A stretch of 64,000 nucleotides of DNA from Maribacter sedimenticola (GTDB taxonomy: Bacteria; Bacteroidota; Bacteroidia; Flavobacteriales; Flavobacteriaceae), in NCBI RefSeq assembly GCF_900188415.1, contig NZ_FZNV01000005.1:124001-188000 (forward strand), written 5' to 3'. The position numbers were made by a program, and so were the translations under genes. Positions 35,101-43,586 of the stretch are shown piece after piece (position 1 is the stretch's first letter; each line of letters begins with the position of its first letter). The notes beneath the pieces were generated by a model, which searched no databases, was not told the DNA's origin, and saw only the letters and a program-made list of their open reading frames with translations.

Positions 35101-35272
35101 ATTATTGACCGATGAGGAAATTGCAGCGGTACTGACCTATGTAAGAAATTCATTTGGCAATAAAGCTTCGGTCATAAATAAGGAACAAGTACAAAAAATT
35201 AGGGAAGCAACTAAGACCCGGGAAGCTTTTTATACCCCAGAAGAATTATTGAAAGAACATCCCATGCAATAA
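32108..35272 (+). CDS. SGNH / propeller dehydrogenase / HEAT / cytochrome c lipoprotein
   Basis: 1054 residues. The lipoprotein signal has LAIGC (Cys25). Domains in order: an SGNH-hydrolase-like fold (~35-280); a PVC-type membrane-bound dehydrogenase beta-propeller (~385-720; DEGRLWVATLPSYPHY, repeated DTDKDGKAD-type loops, LYVVDWHN); HEAT-like helices (~760-890); and a C-terminal cytochrome c with CITCH near 938 and Met ligand in VPMMAF near 997. It likely oxidises a sugar and passes electrons to the respiratory chain. The SGNH part has lost Ser (GNN at block I) and His (DGSQLN), so it is probably non-catalytic. Confidence 0.87.
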   Translation: MKSKPTDQLFKLTISISCLLLAIGCTKKKDPLISIEPHSSIVLIGNNLGSRMLNYGSFETEMHLRHPKDSLLIRNICDGGDTPGFRPHSGRVSPWAFPGADKFQNELAQNSGSEGVFETPDEWLARLKADIVIGFFGFNESFEGDQGLENFKAELNAFIEHSLKQTYNGSTPPELVIVSPIAFEDLSDHMDVPNGIQENKNLDLYSQAMEEICALKNVAFINVFKESKKWFKEKKEDYTIDGSQLNKFGYEVFARFLANELTGNKKITNEDYRLAVNKAVNEKNFYWHNDFKIPNGVHVFGRRHAPYGPDNYPFEIQKTRELTSVRDTLIWSSVQNKSFDIEAADARTSKLPPVETNYNLGNKEDIVHYKYGEDALETLTVPEGYKVELFASEKEFPDLANPAQISFDNEGRLWVATLPSYPHYKPGDPKPNDKIIILEDTDKDGKADKQTVFADQLHLPIGFEFAPEGVYVSQGTNLKLFTDTDGDDKADKIEIVLSGFDDHDTHHAISAFCADPSGAFYMSEGIFLHTNVETSYGPVRATNGGFYRYNPQRKKLERTLQVAIPNPWGIAFDEWGQDFFLHTSGPKVNWMMPSSLKPIYGVFSPLTEELIEKEHRVRPTSGMEFISSRHFPDDVQGDMLLANSIGFLGLKQHEMMEDGTGYKTKHRQDLITSTDPNFRPVEMEFAPDGSLYVVDWHNVLIGHMQHNARDPLRDHVHGRIYRITYPSRPLVQPAMVNGASLAQLFENLKLPEYRTRYRTRRELRGRNTEEVLKTAKEWVKNLDEDDPNYDHNRLEALWVSWGMNKVDAELLMALSKSKDHRVRAAVVRVVRYMGHQVKNSQEILMQAASDVHGRVRLEAITAASWLPQAEGMEILDIARQHPLDEWMLDSFNFAETRLTGNFLEKADEKILASHLKGEDLKIFTKGKKIYETEGYCITCHQESGSGLQKAGYPTLVGQQWVLGDQDRLIKLVLHGLYGPMDIMGNHYDGQVPMMAFKGLLTDEEIAAVLTYVRNSFGNKASVINKEQVQKIREATKTREAFYTPEELLKEHPMQ

Positions 35273-35292
35273 AAAAAGACCAATCACCACCT

Positions 35293-36288
35293 ATGAAACA
35301 CATATTTGATAAAATAGTTTTTACAATGGTCGCCATTGCCTCCATATTGGCCTGCGGAGAGAACAAGAAAGAGAAACAAAAATTGGACGAAGGGACTGCG
35401 CCACCTCCCCATATTGTTTTTGTAACCGGCGACGAAGAATACCGTTCTGAAGAATCCATGCCAATGCTGGCCAAATTGGCAAAGCGTGAGCTAGGTGCCA
35501 AAGTCACTGTTTTATATGCGCTGGACAGCCTTGGTTTTATAGACCCTAACAGAACCGATCATATTGCAGGTTTGGAAGCATTGAAAAATGCGGATTTAAT
35601 GGTCATATTTACAAGATTCAGGAACCTGCCTAATGAAGAGCGCACCTATATTACAGATTATGTAGAATCTGGAAAACCTATTATGGGATTTAGAACGGCT
35701 ACCCATGCGTTTATGTACAAGAAAGATTCTTCCCTAACAGTATTTAACGGGGAATGGCCCGCCAAGGTATTTGGCCAACAATGGATAACACACCATGGCC
35801 ATTTTGATGATGGCAAGTTTCAAGTAACCAATGTAACGGTCAAGGAAGGACAGGAAACACATCCTATATTAAGGGGTTTCAATGATTTTAAGGCATATTC
35901 CTGGTTATACCATGTTGATGGCGGCGGTTGGAAACTACAAGGAGACAGCAAGCCAATTCTTATGGGGCACTCCACAAAATCACAGCATGAAATTGATGGC
36001 AAGTTGAACAAGTATCCTTTGGATAACCCCGTTGCATGGACCAAAAGTTATACGGGCTCTTCTGGAATCAAGGCCAGAGTTTTCTTCACAACTCTTGGCC
36101 ATCCTTTTGACTTTAAAATTCCCGAAGCTAGAAAAATTGCTTTGAACGGTATTTTTTGGGCCTTGGGAAAGGAAAATCTTATTCCAGAAGATGGTGCAAA
36201 CGTTGTGTTGGACGAAGCCTATATGCCCAACAACTCAGGATTTGGACAAAAGTTTAAAAAGAACAGGAAACCAGAGCTAATACCCTAA
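35293..36288 (+). CDS. ThuA domain lipoprotein
   Basis: 331 residues with a lipoprotein signal (SILAC, Cys21), a lysine-rich linker, and a ThuA/glutamine-amidotransferase-like fold (~38-300). Recognisable are IVFVTGDEEYRSEESMPMLA near 40, the IMGFRTATHAF strand near 135, WITHHGH near 165 and RVFFTTLGHPFDF near 265-277. ThuA proteins take part in trehalose/sucrose use through 3-keto sugars in rhizobia. It follows the large cytochrome protein by 20 bases, which supports a joint oxidative sugar pathway. Its chemistry is not established. Confidence 0.88.
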   Translation: MKHIFDKIVFTMVAIASILACGENKKEKQKLDEGTAPPPHIVFVTGDEEYRSEESMPMLAKLAKRELGAKVTVLYALDSLGFIDPNRTDHIAGLEALKNADLMVIFTRFRNLPNEERTYITDYVESGKPIMGFRTATHAFMYKKDSSLTVFNGEWPAKVFGQQWITHHGHFDDGKFQVTNVTVKEGQETHPILRGFNDFKAYSWLYHVDGGGWKLQGDSKPILMGHSTKSQHEIDGKLNKYPLDNPVAWTKSYTGSSGIKARVFFTTLGHPFDFKIPEARKIALNGIFWALGKENLIPEDGANVVLDEAYMPNNSGFGQKFKKNRKPELIP

Positions 36289-36338
36289 GCGTTTCCTAAA
36301 TGTATACTAATAGTATTATCCGCTCTTGGAAATTGTTC

Positions 36339-36346
36339 TATTTTTG
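36339..36346 (+). promoter_or_regulatory. -7 promoter element for the LptA-like gene
   Basis: TATTTTTG, 14 bases before the TTG start at 36361. A small palindrome ATACTAATAGTAT lies upstream at 36304-36316. Confidence 0.5.
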
Positions 36347-36360
36347 AAAAAAAAAGTAGA

Positions 36361-38061
36361 TTGAAAACTATCGGTTTATTCGCCCTATTACTTTTGGCAT
36401 TTGCAAATCATGGTCTAGCCCAAAATAGAGCGGATCAAGAAGAAGCCAAACAAATTAATATTGTTCATGGGGCCAATTTCACAAAGAACGAAGTAGACTA
36501 TCCCGGAGCTTCAATATTCAGCAAAGATGAACGACAGGTACAATTTGAACATCAAGGTGCAGACCTTTGGTGCGATGTAGCCATTTATTACCAACTTGAG
36601 AACCGCTTGGAAGCCATTGGCAATGTAATTCTGAAACAAGGGGACTCGGTTCAAATGACCAGTAAAAAAATCAATTACCTAGGGGACGATAAATTGGCAA
36701 AAGCATGGGGCAACGTCATTTTAAAAAATGCCTCCATGACCTTAAAAACGGACACCCTGAGATTTGACAGGGAAAAACAAGAGGCCTTTTATCGTGACAA
36801 TGGTACTGTAATTGATTCGGCAAATACGTTGACCAGCAAGATTGGCAAATACTTCATGGAATTGAAAAAGTATCAATTTTTGGATAGCGTACATGTTCAA
36901 AATCCAGAATACACCTTAGATTCCGAACAGTTGGATTATTACACTACCTCTAAAAATGCATACATGTACGGCCCCTCGACAATTGTAGGGGAAGCCTATA
37001 AAATTTACTGTGAACGTGGATTTTACGATACCAAAATAGAAAGCGGTTATGGTATTAAAAATACACGTATAGATTATAATAATAGAATAATTGAAGGGGA
37101 TAGCGTTTATTTTAACAAAGCCAATGAATTTGCATCTGCTACCAATAATATTACCGTAACGGATACCATTAACAAGGGTATCATAAGGGCACATTATGCA
37201 GAGGTACATAAAGCAAAAGACTCTGTATTTGCCACCAGAAGAGCGGTATCTATTTCAGTACAGCAACAAGACTCGCTCTATGTACATGGAGACACTTTGA
37301 TGGTTACCGGCAAACCTGAAGAACGCTTGCTCAGGGCATTTAGAAATGCCAAATTCTATAAGACAGATTTGAGCGGTAAGTGCGATAGCATACACTCGGA
37401 GCAAAAGACAGGTATCACCCAATTGATCAAGAATCCGGTTATATGGAACGGTGCCAATCAAATGACAGGAGATAGCATCCATTTAAAATCCAATCTAAAA
37501 ACTGAAAAACTAGATTCCTTAAAAGTATTAAGAAATGCCTTTATAATTTCTTTGGATAGTGTTAGCATGACTGGTTATAACCAGGCAAAGGGCATTAACC
37601 TATTTGGCAAGTTCATAGAAAACGAATTAAAATTAATTGACCTGGTACAAAATACGGAGGTGGTCTACTACATGTATAACGATGACGATGAACTTATTGG
37701 GATAGATAAAACGGTATGTAGCAAGATTAGGATAACCATGGAAGAGAACGATATAGAAAACCTTACTTTTTTTACGGATCCTGATGGTGATATATTTCCC
37801 GAAAAGGACCTGCCCGAAAATAGCAGGATATTAAAAGGATTTGTGTGGCGGGGCGATGAGCGTATTTTGACCAAGGAGGATATTTTTGACGAGGACGACA
37901 ATAATTTGGAACTGGTGGTCATTCAAGGAATAGACAATCCTATTGACATAGATGCAGAAGAACAGCAGCGCGGTCAAAATGAGTCTGACCCCGTTAATAA
38001 GATCAAAACGGACAATGCCATAGACCCAAAAGCAAAGGCAACCAAAAAGAAGGTGAATTAA
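36361..38061 (+). CDS. OstA/LptA-like LPS transport protein
   Basis: 566 residues starting at a TTG codon. No in-frame ATG exists in the signal peptide MKTIGLFALLLLAFANHGLAQ, and the promoter is just upstream. Extended OstA-type beta-jellyroll repeats fill the protein: GNVILKQGDSVQMTSKKINY, GNVILKNASMTLKTDTLRF, and later blocks near 160-330. LptA-like proteins bridge lipopolysaccharide across the periplasm. Bacteroidota versions are much longer than the ~180-residue E. coli LptA. The C-terminus is charged and low in complexity. An aminotransferase gene follows after 9 bases. Confidence 0.85.
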   Translation: MKTIGLFALLLLAFANHGLAQNRADQEEAKQINIVHGANFTKNEVDYPGASIFSKDERQVQFEHQGADLWCDVAIYYQLENRLEAIGNVILKQGDSVQMTSKKINYLGDDKLAKAWGNVILKNASMTLKTDTLRFDREKQEAFYRDNGTVIDSANTLTSKIGKYFMELKKYQFLDSVHVQNPEYTLDSEQLDYYTTSKNAYMYGPSTIVGEAYKIYCERGFYDTKIESGYGIKNTRIDYNNRIIEGDSVYFNKANEFASATNNITVTDTINKGIIRAHYAEVHKAKDSVFATRRAVSISVQQQDSLYVHGDTLMVTGKPEERLLRAFRNAKFYKTDLSGKCDSIHSEQKTGITQLIKNPVIWNGANQMTGDSIHLKSNLKTEKLDSLKVLRNAFIISLDSVSMTGYNQAKGINLFGKFIENELKLIDLVQNTEVVYYMYNDDDELIGIDKTVCSKIRITMEENDIENLTFFTDPDGDIFPEKDLPENSRILKGFVWRGDERILTKEDIFDEDDNNLELVVIQGIDNPIDIDAEEQQRGQNESDPVNKIKTDNAIDPKAKATKKKVN

Positions 38062-38070
38062 ATAGTTCCC

Positions 38071-39246
38071 ATGACCAAGGACTTTTTAAAATATCAGGCA
38101 CAAACCTCACCCTATCCTTTAGGGATGGAAATTTCACATGCCAGTGGTAGCTATATTTATGATACTGCCGGTAACGCACATTTAGATTTTGTTGCAGGGG
38201 TTTCTGCCTGTACCTTGGGGCACAGTAATCCTAACGTGGTAGAGGCCGTACAGAAACAAGCTGCAAAATACATGCATGTAATGGTTTATGGTGAATATGC
38301 ACAATCGCCCGCAACGGACTATGTAAAGTTGTTGGCCGCACAATTGCCTCAGCCCTTGGAGGTTACTTATCTGGTAAATTCAGGAACGGAAGCAATTGAG
38401 GGAGCTTTAAAATTGGCAAGGAGGTATACGGGGAGATCACAGATAATATCCGCAAGGAACGCGTATCATGGCAATACGATGGGAAGCTTAAGTTTAATGG
38501 ATTTTGAGGAACGCAAAAGTGTGTTTAGGCCATTGCTCCCAGACGTGTATCACATAACCTTCAATAATGAAAAGGAATTAAATAAAATTACCACCAAGAC
38601 GGCGTGTGTAATTTTGGAGACCATACAAGGAGGTGCCGGATTTATTGAACCCCAAAACCGGTATTTGGAAAAGGTAAGAAAACGTTGTGATGAAACTGGT
38701 GCGTTATTGATACTGGATGAGATACAGCCTGGTTTTGGACGAACCGGTAAACTATTTGCTTTTGAACATTACAATTGTGTACCGGATATATTGGTCATTG
38801 GTAAGGGAATGGCATCGGGTATGCCCGTTGGGGCCTTCGTGTCTAGTCCTAAAATAATGGGTACGCTAAGTGAACGGCCTAAAATGGGTCATATTACCAC
38901 ATTTGGAGGACATCCGGTGGTAGCATCGGCCAGTTTGGCCACCTTAAACGAGCTACTGCAGACCACATTAATAAAAGATACTTTGTCCAAAGAACAAGTA
39001 TTCAGAAAGCATTTGGTCCATCCAAGGATAAAAGAGATACGCGGAAGAGGATTAATGCTCGCATTGATAATGGATACTGCAGATACGGCCAACTCCGTCG
39101 TGCTTAAAGCTAAAGAGAAAAATTTAATATTGTTCTGGCTATTATTTGAAAATAAGGCAGTAAGAATTACCCCTCCCTTAACCATTTCCGTAGAGGAAAT
39201 TAAAGAAGGATGTGCTATAGTTTTAGGTATTTTGGATAAGCTGTAA
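38071..39246 (+). CDS. Class III PLP-dependent aminotransferase
   Basis: 391 residues, related to acetylornithine/ornithine aminotransferases. Landmarks are FVAGVSACTLGHSNP near 35, the PLP phosphate loop NSGTEAIEGALKLAR near 105-119, ILDEIQPGFGRTGK near 214-227 and the Schiff-base lysine in VIGKGMASGMPVGA near 245. No signal peptide is visible. The substrate cannot be set from the sequence; it could be a biosynthetic or cell-envelope sugar/amino acid amine. It is distinct from rocD at 56819-58099. It lies directly behind the LptA-like gene and is probably co-transcribed. Confidence 0.88.
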   Translation: MTKDFLKYQAQTSPYPLGMEISHASGSYIYDTAGNAHLDFVAGVSACTLGHSNPNVVEAVQKQAAKYMHVMVYGEYAQSPATDYVKLLAAQLPQPLEVTYLVNSGTEAIEGALKLARRYTGRSQIISARNAYHGNTMGSLSLMDFEERKSVFRPLLPDVYHITFNNEKELNKITTKTACVILETIQGGAGFIEPQNRYLEKVRKRCDETGALLILDEIQPGFGRTGKLFAFEHYNCVPDILVIGKGMASGMPVGAFVSSPKIMGTLSERPKMGHITTFGGHPVVASASLATLNELLQTTLIKDTLSKEQVFRKHLVHPRIKEIRGRGLMLALIMDTADTANSVVLKAKEKNLILFWLLFENKAVRITPPLTISVEEIKEGCAIVLGILDKL

Positions 39247-39349
39247 TTTAAGGTTGTTAACTAATTTGTTAATAATATAGCCACTATCACCTACCCTAAC
39301 ACGCTTCAAACACTTACTTTTAATTATCTAGAAATCCCAAAAAGTTCCT

Positions 39350-40753
39350 ATGGCGTTAGAATCTAACGAGAAACCGGACAAGCCAATTACAAAATTTGAA
39401 TCGATGCTCAAGACAGACGATGTCTATTTCTTTGATGCGGAGGATTTTGAAGATATTGTTCACCATTATCTAAACCACGGGAAAATTTCCTTGGCCAAAA
39501 AAGGCATTAAGATAGGGTTACAACAGCATCCTGCATCAATTGAATTAAAATTGCTTCAAGTTGAAGTATTGGTGTTTGAAAATCAAATAGAAAAAGCGGA
39601 AGCCTTATTGGATGAACTGCAACTGTTAGACCACCAAAACGAAGAAATATATATACAAAGAGCAAATATTTTCTCCAAGCAGGACAATCATGAAGCTGCG
39701 GTTGAACTATTGCGCCAAGCCCTAGCCTTCAGCACCAATAGTTTTGACATTTATAGCTTACTTGGAATGGAATATCTGTTCATGGACGATTTTAAAGAAG
39801 CTAAGAAAAGCTTTATGAAATGTGTTGAATATGATGAACAGGATTATTCATCGCTCTACAATGTAATTTACTGTTTTGAGTTTTTGGAAGATTACGATGG
39901 GGCCATCATATACTTGAACGACTATTTGGAAAGTAATCCGTATTGCGAAGTAGCTTGGCACCAACTAGGTAAGCAATATTCGTACATAGAAATGTACGCA
40001 GAGGCATTGACCGCCTTTGAGTTTGCCATTATATCAGATGACAGTTTTATAGGTGCATATTTTGAAAAAGGAAAGGTGTTGGAGAAATTAGGTAGACATA
40101 AAGAGGCCATAGAAAATTATGAGACCACAATATCTATTGAAGATCCCACCTCACATGCATTCTTAAGAATAGGAAAATGCTATGAAAAGCTAAAAGATAT
40201 TGAAATGGCCAAATATTACTTTTACCAAACGGTACATGAAGATCCGTTATTGGATAAAGGATGGTTGGCCATTACCAATCTTTATTACAATATTAAAGAC
40301 TTTGAAAAGGCAGTTTTTTACATCAACAAAGCACTTAACATAGATGGGGAAAACCCACTATACTGGAAAAAGTGTGCACAGATTCATACAGCGCTCAAAA
40401 ATTATGACCAAGCAGATTTTGCCTTTAAACAAACCGTGGATTTAGGTAATTATGAATTGGATACGTGGTTGAAATGGGCAGACGTGGTGCATATAAATGG
40501 GGAAACCCATGCCGCAATAGAAATTCTGGCACAGGGAAGGGAATTTTATCCTGACAATCTTAAGCTTTTATATAAATCTGTAGGATTTCAATGTATGGCC
40601 AATGATTTGATCAATGCCAGAATAACTTTAATGGATGCGCTAAAGATTGACAAAAATCAAAAAAAGCTTCATCTGTTCAAAGAAAAATTTCCTGAATTTG
40701 GCAATTCTGAATGGACCCAGAAAATTGTAAATAAATACAATAAAGCCTCTTAG
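39350..40753 (+). CDS. Cytosolic tetratricopeptide repeat protein
   Basis: 467 residues, no signal peptide, built almost wholly of TPR helices from ~45 to ~440 (for example AANIFSKQD-type turns, DSFIGAYFEKGKVLEKLGRH, HAFLRIGKCYEKLKDIEMA, WLAITNLYYNIKDFEKA). The N-terminal ~40 residues are charged. Such proteins are protein-protein scaffolds. The partner is unknown. It lies 17 bases upstream of the two DUF368 transporters, and the three are likely co-transcribed. The region before it (39247-39349) shows only a weak near-consensus -7 element. Confidence 0.85.
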   Translation: MALESNEKPDKPITKFESMLKTDDVYFFDAEDFEDIVHHYLNHGKISLAKKGIKIGLQQHPASIELKLLQVEVLVFENQIEKAEALLDELQLLDHQNEEIYIQRANIFSKQDNHEAAVELLRQALAFSTNSFDIYSLLGMEYLFMDDFKEAKKSFMKCVEYDEQDYSSLYNVIYCFEFLEDYDGAIIYLNDYLESNPYCEVAWHQLGKQYSYIEMYAEALTAFEFAIISDDSFIGAYFEKGKVLEKLGRHKEAIENYETTISIEDPTSHAFLRIGKCYEKLKDIEMAKYYFYQTVHEDPLLDKGWLAITNLYYNIKDFEKAVFYINKALNIDGENPLYWKKCAQIHTALKNYDQADFAFKQTVDLGNYELDTWLKWADVVHINGETHAAIEILAQGREFYPDNLKLLYKSVGFQCMANDLINARITLMDALKIDKNQKKLHLFKEKFPEFGNSEWTQKIVNKYNKAS

Positions 40754-40770
40754 AACGGGTTCTACATTTC

Positions 40771-41685
40771 ATGGAAAATAGAAAACCAATAGATTACATA
40801 TTTATTAGCCTTAAAGGCATGGCCATGGGCATTGCGGAACTGGTCCCCGGGGTATCGGGAGGAACCATAGCTTTTGTTACAGGAATATATGAAGAATTCA
40901 TAACCTCAATCAACAACGTTAATTTAACGACATTAAAATTGTTTAGGGAAAAAGGTTTTGCCACCTTTTGGGACAAATTGAACGGAAATTTTTTAGTAGC
41001 TCTTTGTTTGGGAATGCTTATTAGTATACTCTCACTTTCAAAAGTAATTTCCTGGCTTCTGGATACCCACCCCATACCTACTTGGGCATTTTTCTTCGGG
41101 TTGGTTCTGGCAAGTGTACTATTTGTTGCAAAATCAATTAAAAAATGGGGTATACTGGCTATAGCGCTGTTCATTTTAGGAACCGTATCCGCCTTCTATA
41201 TTACTACGCTACCACCATCAACCAGTACGGGTAGCCTACCATTTATATTTCTATCCGGCGCCATAGCCATTTGTGCAATGGTCTTACCAGGTATATCCGG
41301 GTCTTTTATTTTAGTATTGCTCGGCTCTTACAAAACAGTGCTAGAAGCGGTAAACGATAAGGACCTCGCCATAGTAACGACCTTCGCCGCAGGGGTAATT
41401 TTTGGTATTTTGAGTTTTGCAAGAATCTTAAAATGGATGTTCACCAACTACAAAGATGCTACTCTAGCCATTTTAACAGGTTTTATACTAGGTTCATTGA
41501 ACAAAATATGGCCTTGGAAAAACATTACCGAGGTTATACAGATTGGCAAAAAGGAGATTATTATAGATGAAAACATATCGCCATTTTCTTTTACGGGCGA
41601 TAATCATTTAACCTTTGCAATTGTAGCTGCTGTCATTGGTTTTTCCCTTATTTTTATATTGGAAAAATCAGCTTCCAAGAAGTAA
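40771..41685 (+). CDS. DUF368 membrane protein (PopT-type undecaprenyl-phosphate translocase candidate), copy 1
   Basis: 304 residues with about eight membrane segments. The DUF368 signature occurs as an inverted pair: ELVPGVSGGTIAFVTG near 23-38 and VLPGISGSFILVLLG near 171-185. Members of this family have been linked to recycling of the lipid carrier undecaprenyl phosphate across the inner membrane (PopT). It is followed by a second DUF368 gene after 13 bases, and then aroE. The family call is firm; the transport role is by family knowledge. Confidence 0.87.
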   Translation: MENRKPIDYIFISLKGMAMGIAELVPGVSGGTIAFVTGIYEEFITSINNVNLTTLKLFREKGFATFWDKLNGNFLVALCLGMLISILSLSKVISWLLDTHPIPTWAFFFGLVLASVLFVAKSIKKWGILAIALFILGTVSAFYITTLPPSTSTGSLPFIFLSGAIAICAMVLPGISGSFILVLLGSYKTVLEAVNDKDLAIVTTFAAGVIFGILSFARILKWMFTNYKDATLAILTGFILGSLNKIWPWKNITEVIQIGKKEIIIDENISPFSFTGDNHLTFAIVAAVIGFSLIFILEKSASKK

Positions 41686-41698
41686 GCAATAAAACTAC

Positions 41699-42712
41699 AT
41701 GAACCATCCCAGATCCTTAACCGATAAAATTTTCTTGGTCATAAAAGGATTATGCATGGGTACAGCCAACAAAGTACCCGGCGTATCTGGGGGCATCGTT
41801 GCCTTTGTCGGAGGGTTTTACGAGGAATTTATATACTCGCTTCAAAAAATCAATGCAAAGGCGTTCAAATTATTGATCGGCGGAAGATTTAAAAGCTTTT
41901 ATAGATATATAAACGGACCCTTTTTAACCCTGTTGATCTTTGGTATGCTCATAAGTTATTTCAGCATATCCAAACTACTGGATTATTTTTTGGTCAAAAA
42001 AGAATTACTGGTTTGGTCCACTTTTTTTGGTATGATATTAGGTTCTATCTATTATATAGGTAAGGATTTTGATTATTGGAAAAAGAAAACCTTTACCGCT
42101 GCACTCATAGGATTAGGTATTGGTGTGGCCATTAGTTTTTTGAGTCCGGCAAAGGAAAACGACAATTTAATATTCATATTTCTATGTGGTATGATCAGTG
42201 TATCCGGCATGACCTTACCAGGACTTTCGGGTTCTTTTATATTAATTCTCTTGGGCAATTATGTGCTGCTTTTAGTAGATTCCGTAAATGCCCTGTATGA
42301 TACTTTTTCAGAAATAATTGTTGGTGATTTTAGCTTCACTTCTAATAGTGAACGATTGCATACCTTAAAAATATTAGCGGTGTTTACATTGGGCTCCGCA
42401 ACAGGCTTGGTAACATTATCACACGTATTAAGTTTTGTCCTAAAACATTATAAACATATTACAACTGCCACCATATTAGGTTTTATTACTGGTTCTTTGG
42501 GCGTAGTATGGCCTTGGAAAAAAACAATTTATAAAATTGGTGAAGATGGCAATGTATTACTGGATTCCAATGGAAAAAGGATAATCATGAACTATGAACG
42601 TTTTCTACCGGACATGGGCATTTTAGAAAATTGGACCGCTATTTTATTTATCGTTATTGGTATTAGCATTTTGTTACTTTTAGATTGGTATGGAAAAAAC
42701 AGAACAACATAA
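41699..42712 (+). CDS. DUF368 membrane protein, copy 2
   Basis: 337 residues, paralogous to the preceding protein, with the same two motifs: NKVPGVSGGIVAFVGG near 22-37 and TLPGLSGSFILILLG near 171-185. It has a longer loop before the last helix (~285-310). Its end overlaps the aroE start by 23 bases. Tandem copies in one operon point to a heterodimer or to two related substrates. The function is as inferred for copy 1. Confidence 0.87.
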   Translation: MNHPRSLTDKIFLVIKGLCMGTANKVPGVSGGIVAFVGGFYEEFIYSLQKINAKAFKLLIGGRFKSFYRYINGPFLTLLIFGMLISYFSISKLLDYFLVKKELLVWSTFFGMILGSIYYIGKDFDYWKKKTFTAALIGLGIGVAISFLSPAKENDNLIFIFLCGMISVSGMTLPGLSGSFILILLGNYVLLLVDSVNALYDTFSEIIVGDFSFTSNSERLHTLKILAVFTLGSATGLVTLSHVLSFVLKHYKHITTATILGFITGSLGVVWPWKKTIYKIGEDGNVLLDSNGKRIIMNYERFLPDMGILENWTAILFIVIGISILLLLDWYGKNRTT

Positions 42713-43439
42713 ATTTGGCTTGGTAGGAAAGAATATTTCGTACTCTTTCTCCCGGGGATATTTCAAAAAAAAATTCCAAGATTTAGGTCTTGAAAATTAT
42801 AGTTACGAAAATTTTGACTTGAATTCCATAGAAGTGTTTCCATCAATATTTTCAAAAAACAATACAATTAGCGGACTCAATGTAACCATTCCCTATAAAG
42901 AAGAGGTTATTCCTTACTTGGACCATATTGATCATGCGGCTCAACAAATTGGAGCGGTGAACACCATAAAAATTGATGAGAATGGCCTTACAGGCTTTAA
43001 TACGGATGCCTATGGTTTTAAAAACGCCATATTGCCCCACATACAACCTCACCACAACGATGCATTGATATTGGGTACCGGAGGCGCTTCAAAAGCAATA
43101 GCTTTTGTACTTGATGAATTGGGAATTGATTATAGATTTGTATCAAGGTCAGGCAAAAAAAATGGTTTTAGATATGATGAGTTAACTGGTGATACTATCG
43201 AAAAACATACCTTGATCATTAATTGTTCTCCTGTAGGAACCTTTCCTAATATAGAGGAAAAACCTGCCTTACCCTATACTTCTATTGGCCAAAAACATTT
43301 ATTGTTCGACCTTATTTATAACCCGGAGGTTACGGCATTTTTGCAAACGGGTAAATTAAATGGAGCACGTATTTGCAACGGGTTAAGAATGTTAGAGTTG
43401 CAAGCGGAGAAAGCATGGTCTATTTGGAACAATATTTAA
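42690..43439 (+). CDS. aroE: Shikimate dehydrogenase
   Basis: 249 residues, slightly short for AroE (usual ~270) but complete. It reduces 3-dehydroshikimate to shikimate with NADPH in chorismate synthesis. Motifs are the SRGYFKKKF shikimate-binding start (S-x-S analogue near 17-19), NVTIPYKEEVIPYLD near 65-79 with the catalytic Lys, FNTDAYGF near 103, the dinucleotide loop ILGTGGASKAIAF near 121-133 and CNGLRMLELQAEKAW at the end. It overlaps the second DUF368 gene, so it is translationally coupled. Confidence 0.94.
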   Translation: MEKTEQHKFGLVGKNISYSFSRGYFKKKFQDLGLENYSYENFDLNSIEVFPSIFSKNNTISGLNVTIPYKEEVIPYLDHIDHAAQQIGAVNTIKIDENGLTGFNTDAYGFKNAILPHIQPHHNDALILGTGGASKAIAFVLDELGIDYRFVSRSGKKNGFRYDELTGDTIEKHTLIINCSPVGTFPNIEEKPALPYTSIGQKHLLFDLIYNPEVTAFLQTGKLNGARICNGLRMLELQAEKAWSIWNNI

Positions 43440-43586
43440 TAAAGAAAAAAACACTATAGTCTAAAATGAATAAAAAAACACAATCCTAAAGCCTGTCAAT
43501 GCACCGTAGGCCAATACTAAAAATAGACGCTAATACTTTGCAATTCTAGGGGTAGTCACTATCTTGTAAACATATAATTAAGGAAT

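Noticed and set aside
43440-43586. Possible small RNA between aroE and the DUF349 gene
   Set aside because: Only a 4-bp GCCT/AGGC pairing is visible and no promoter with exact TAnnTTTG was found.
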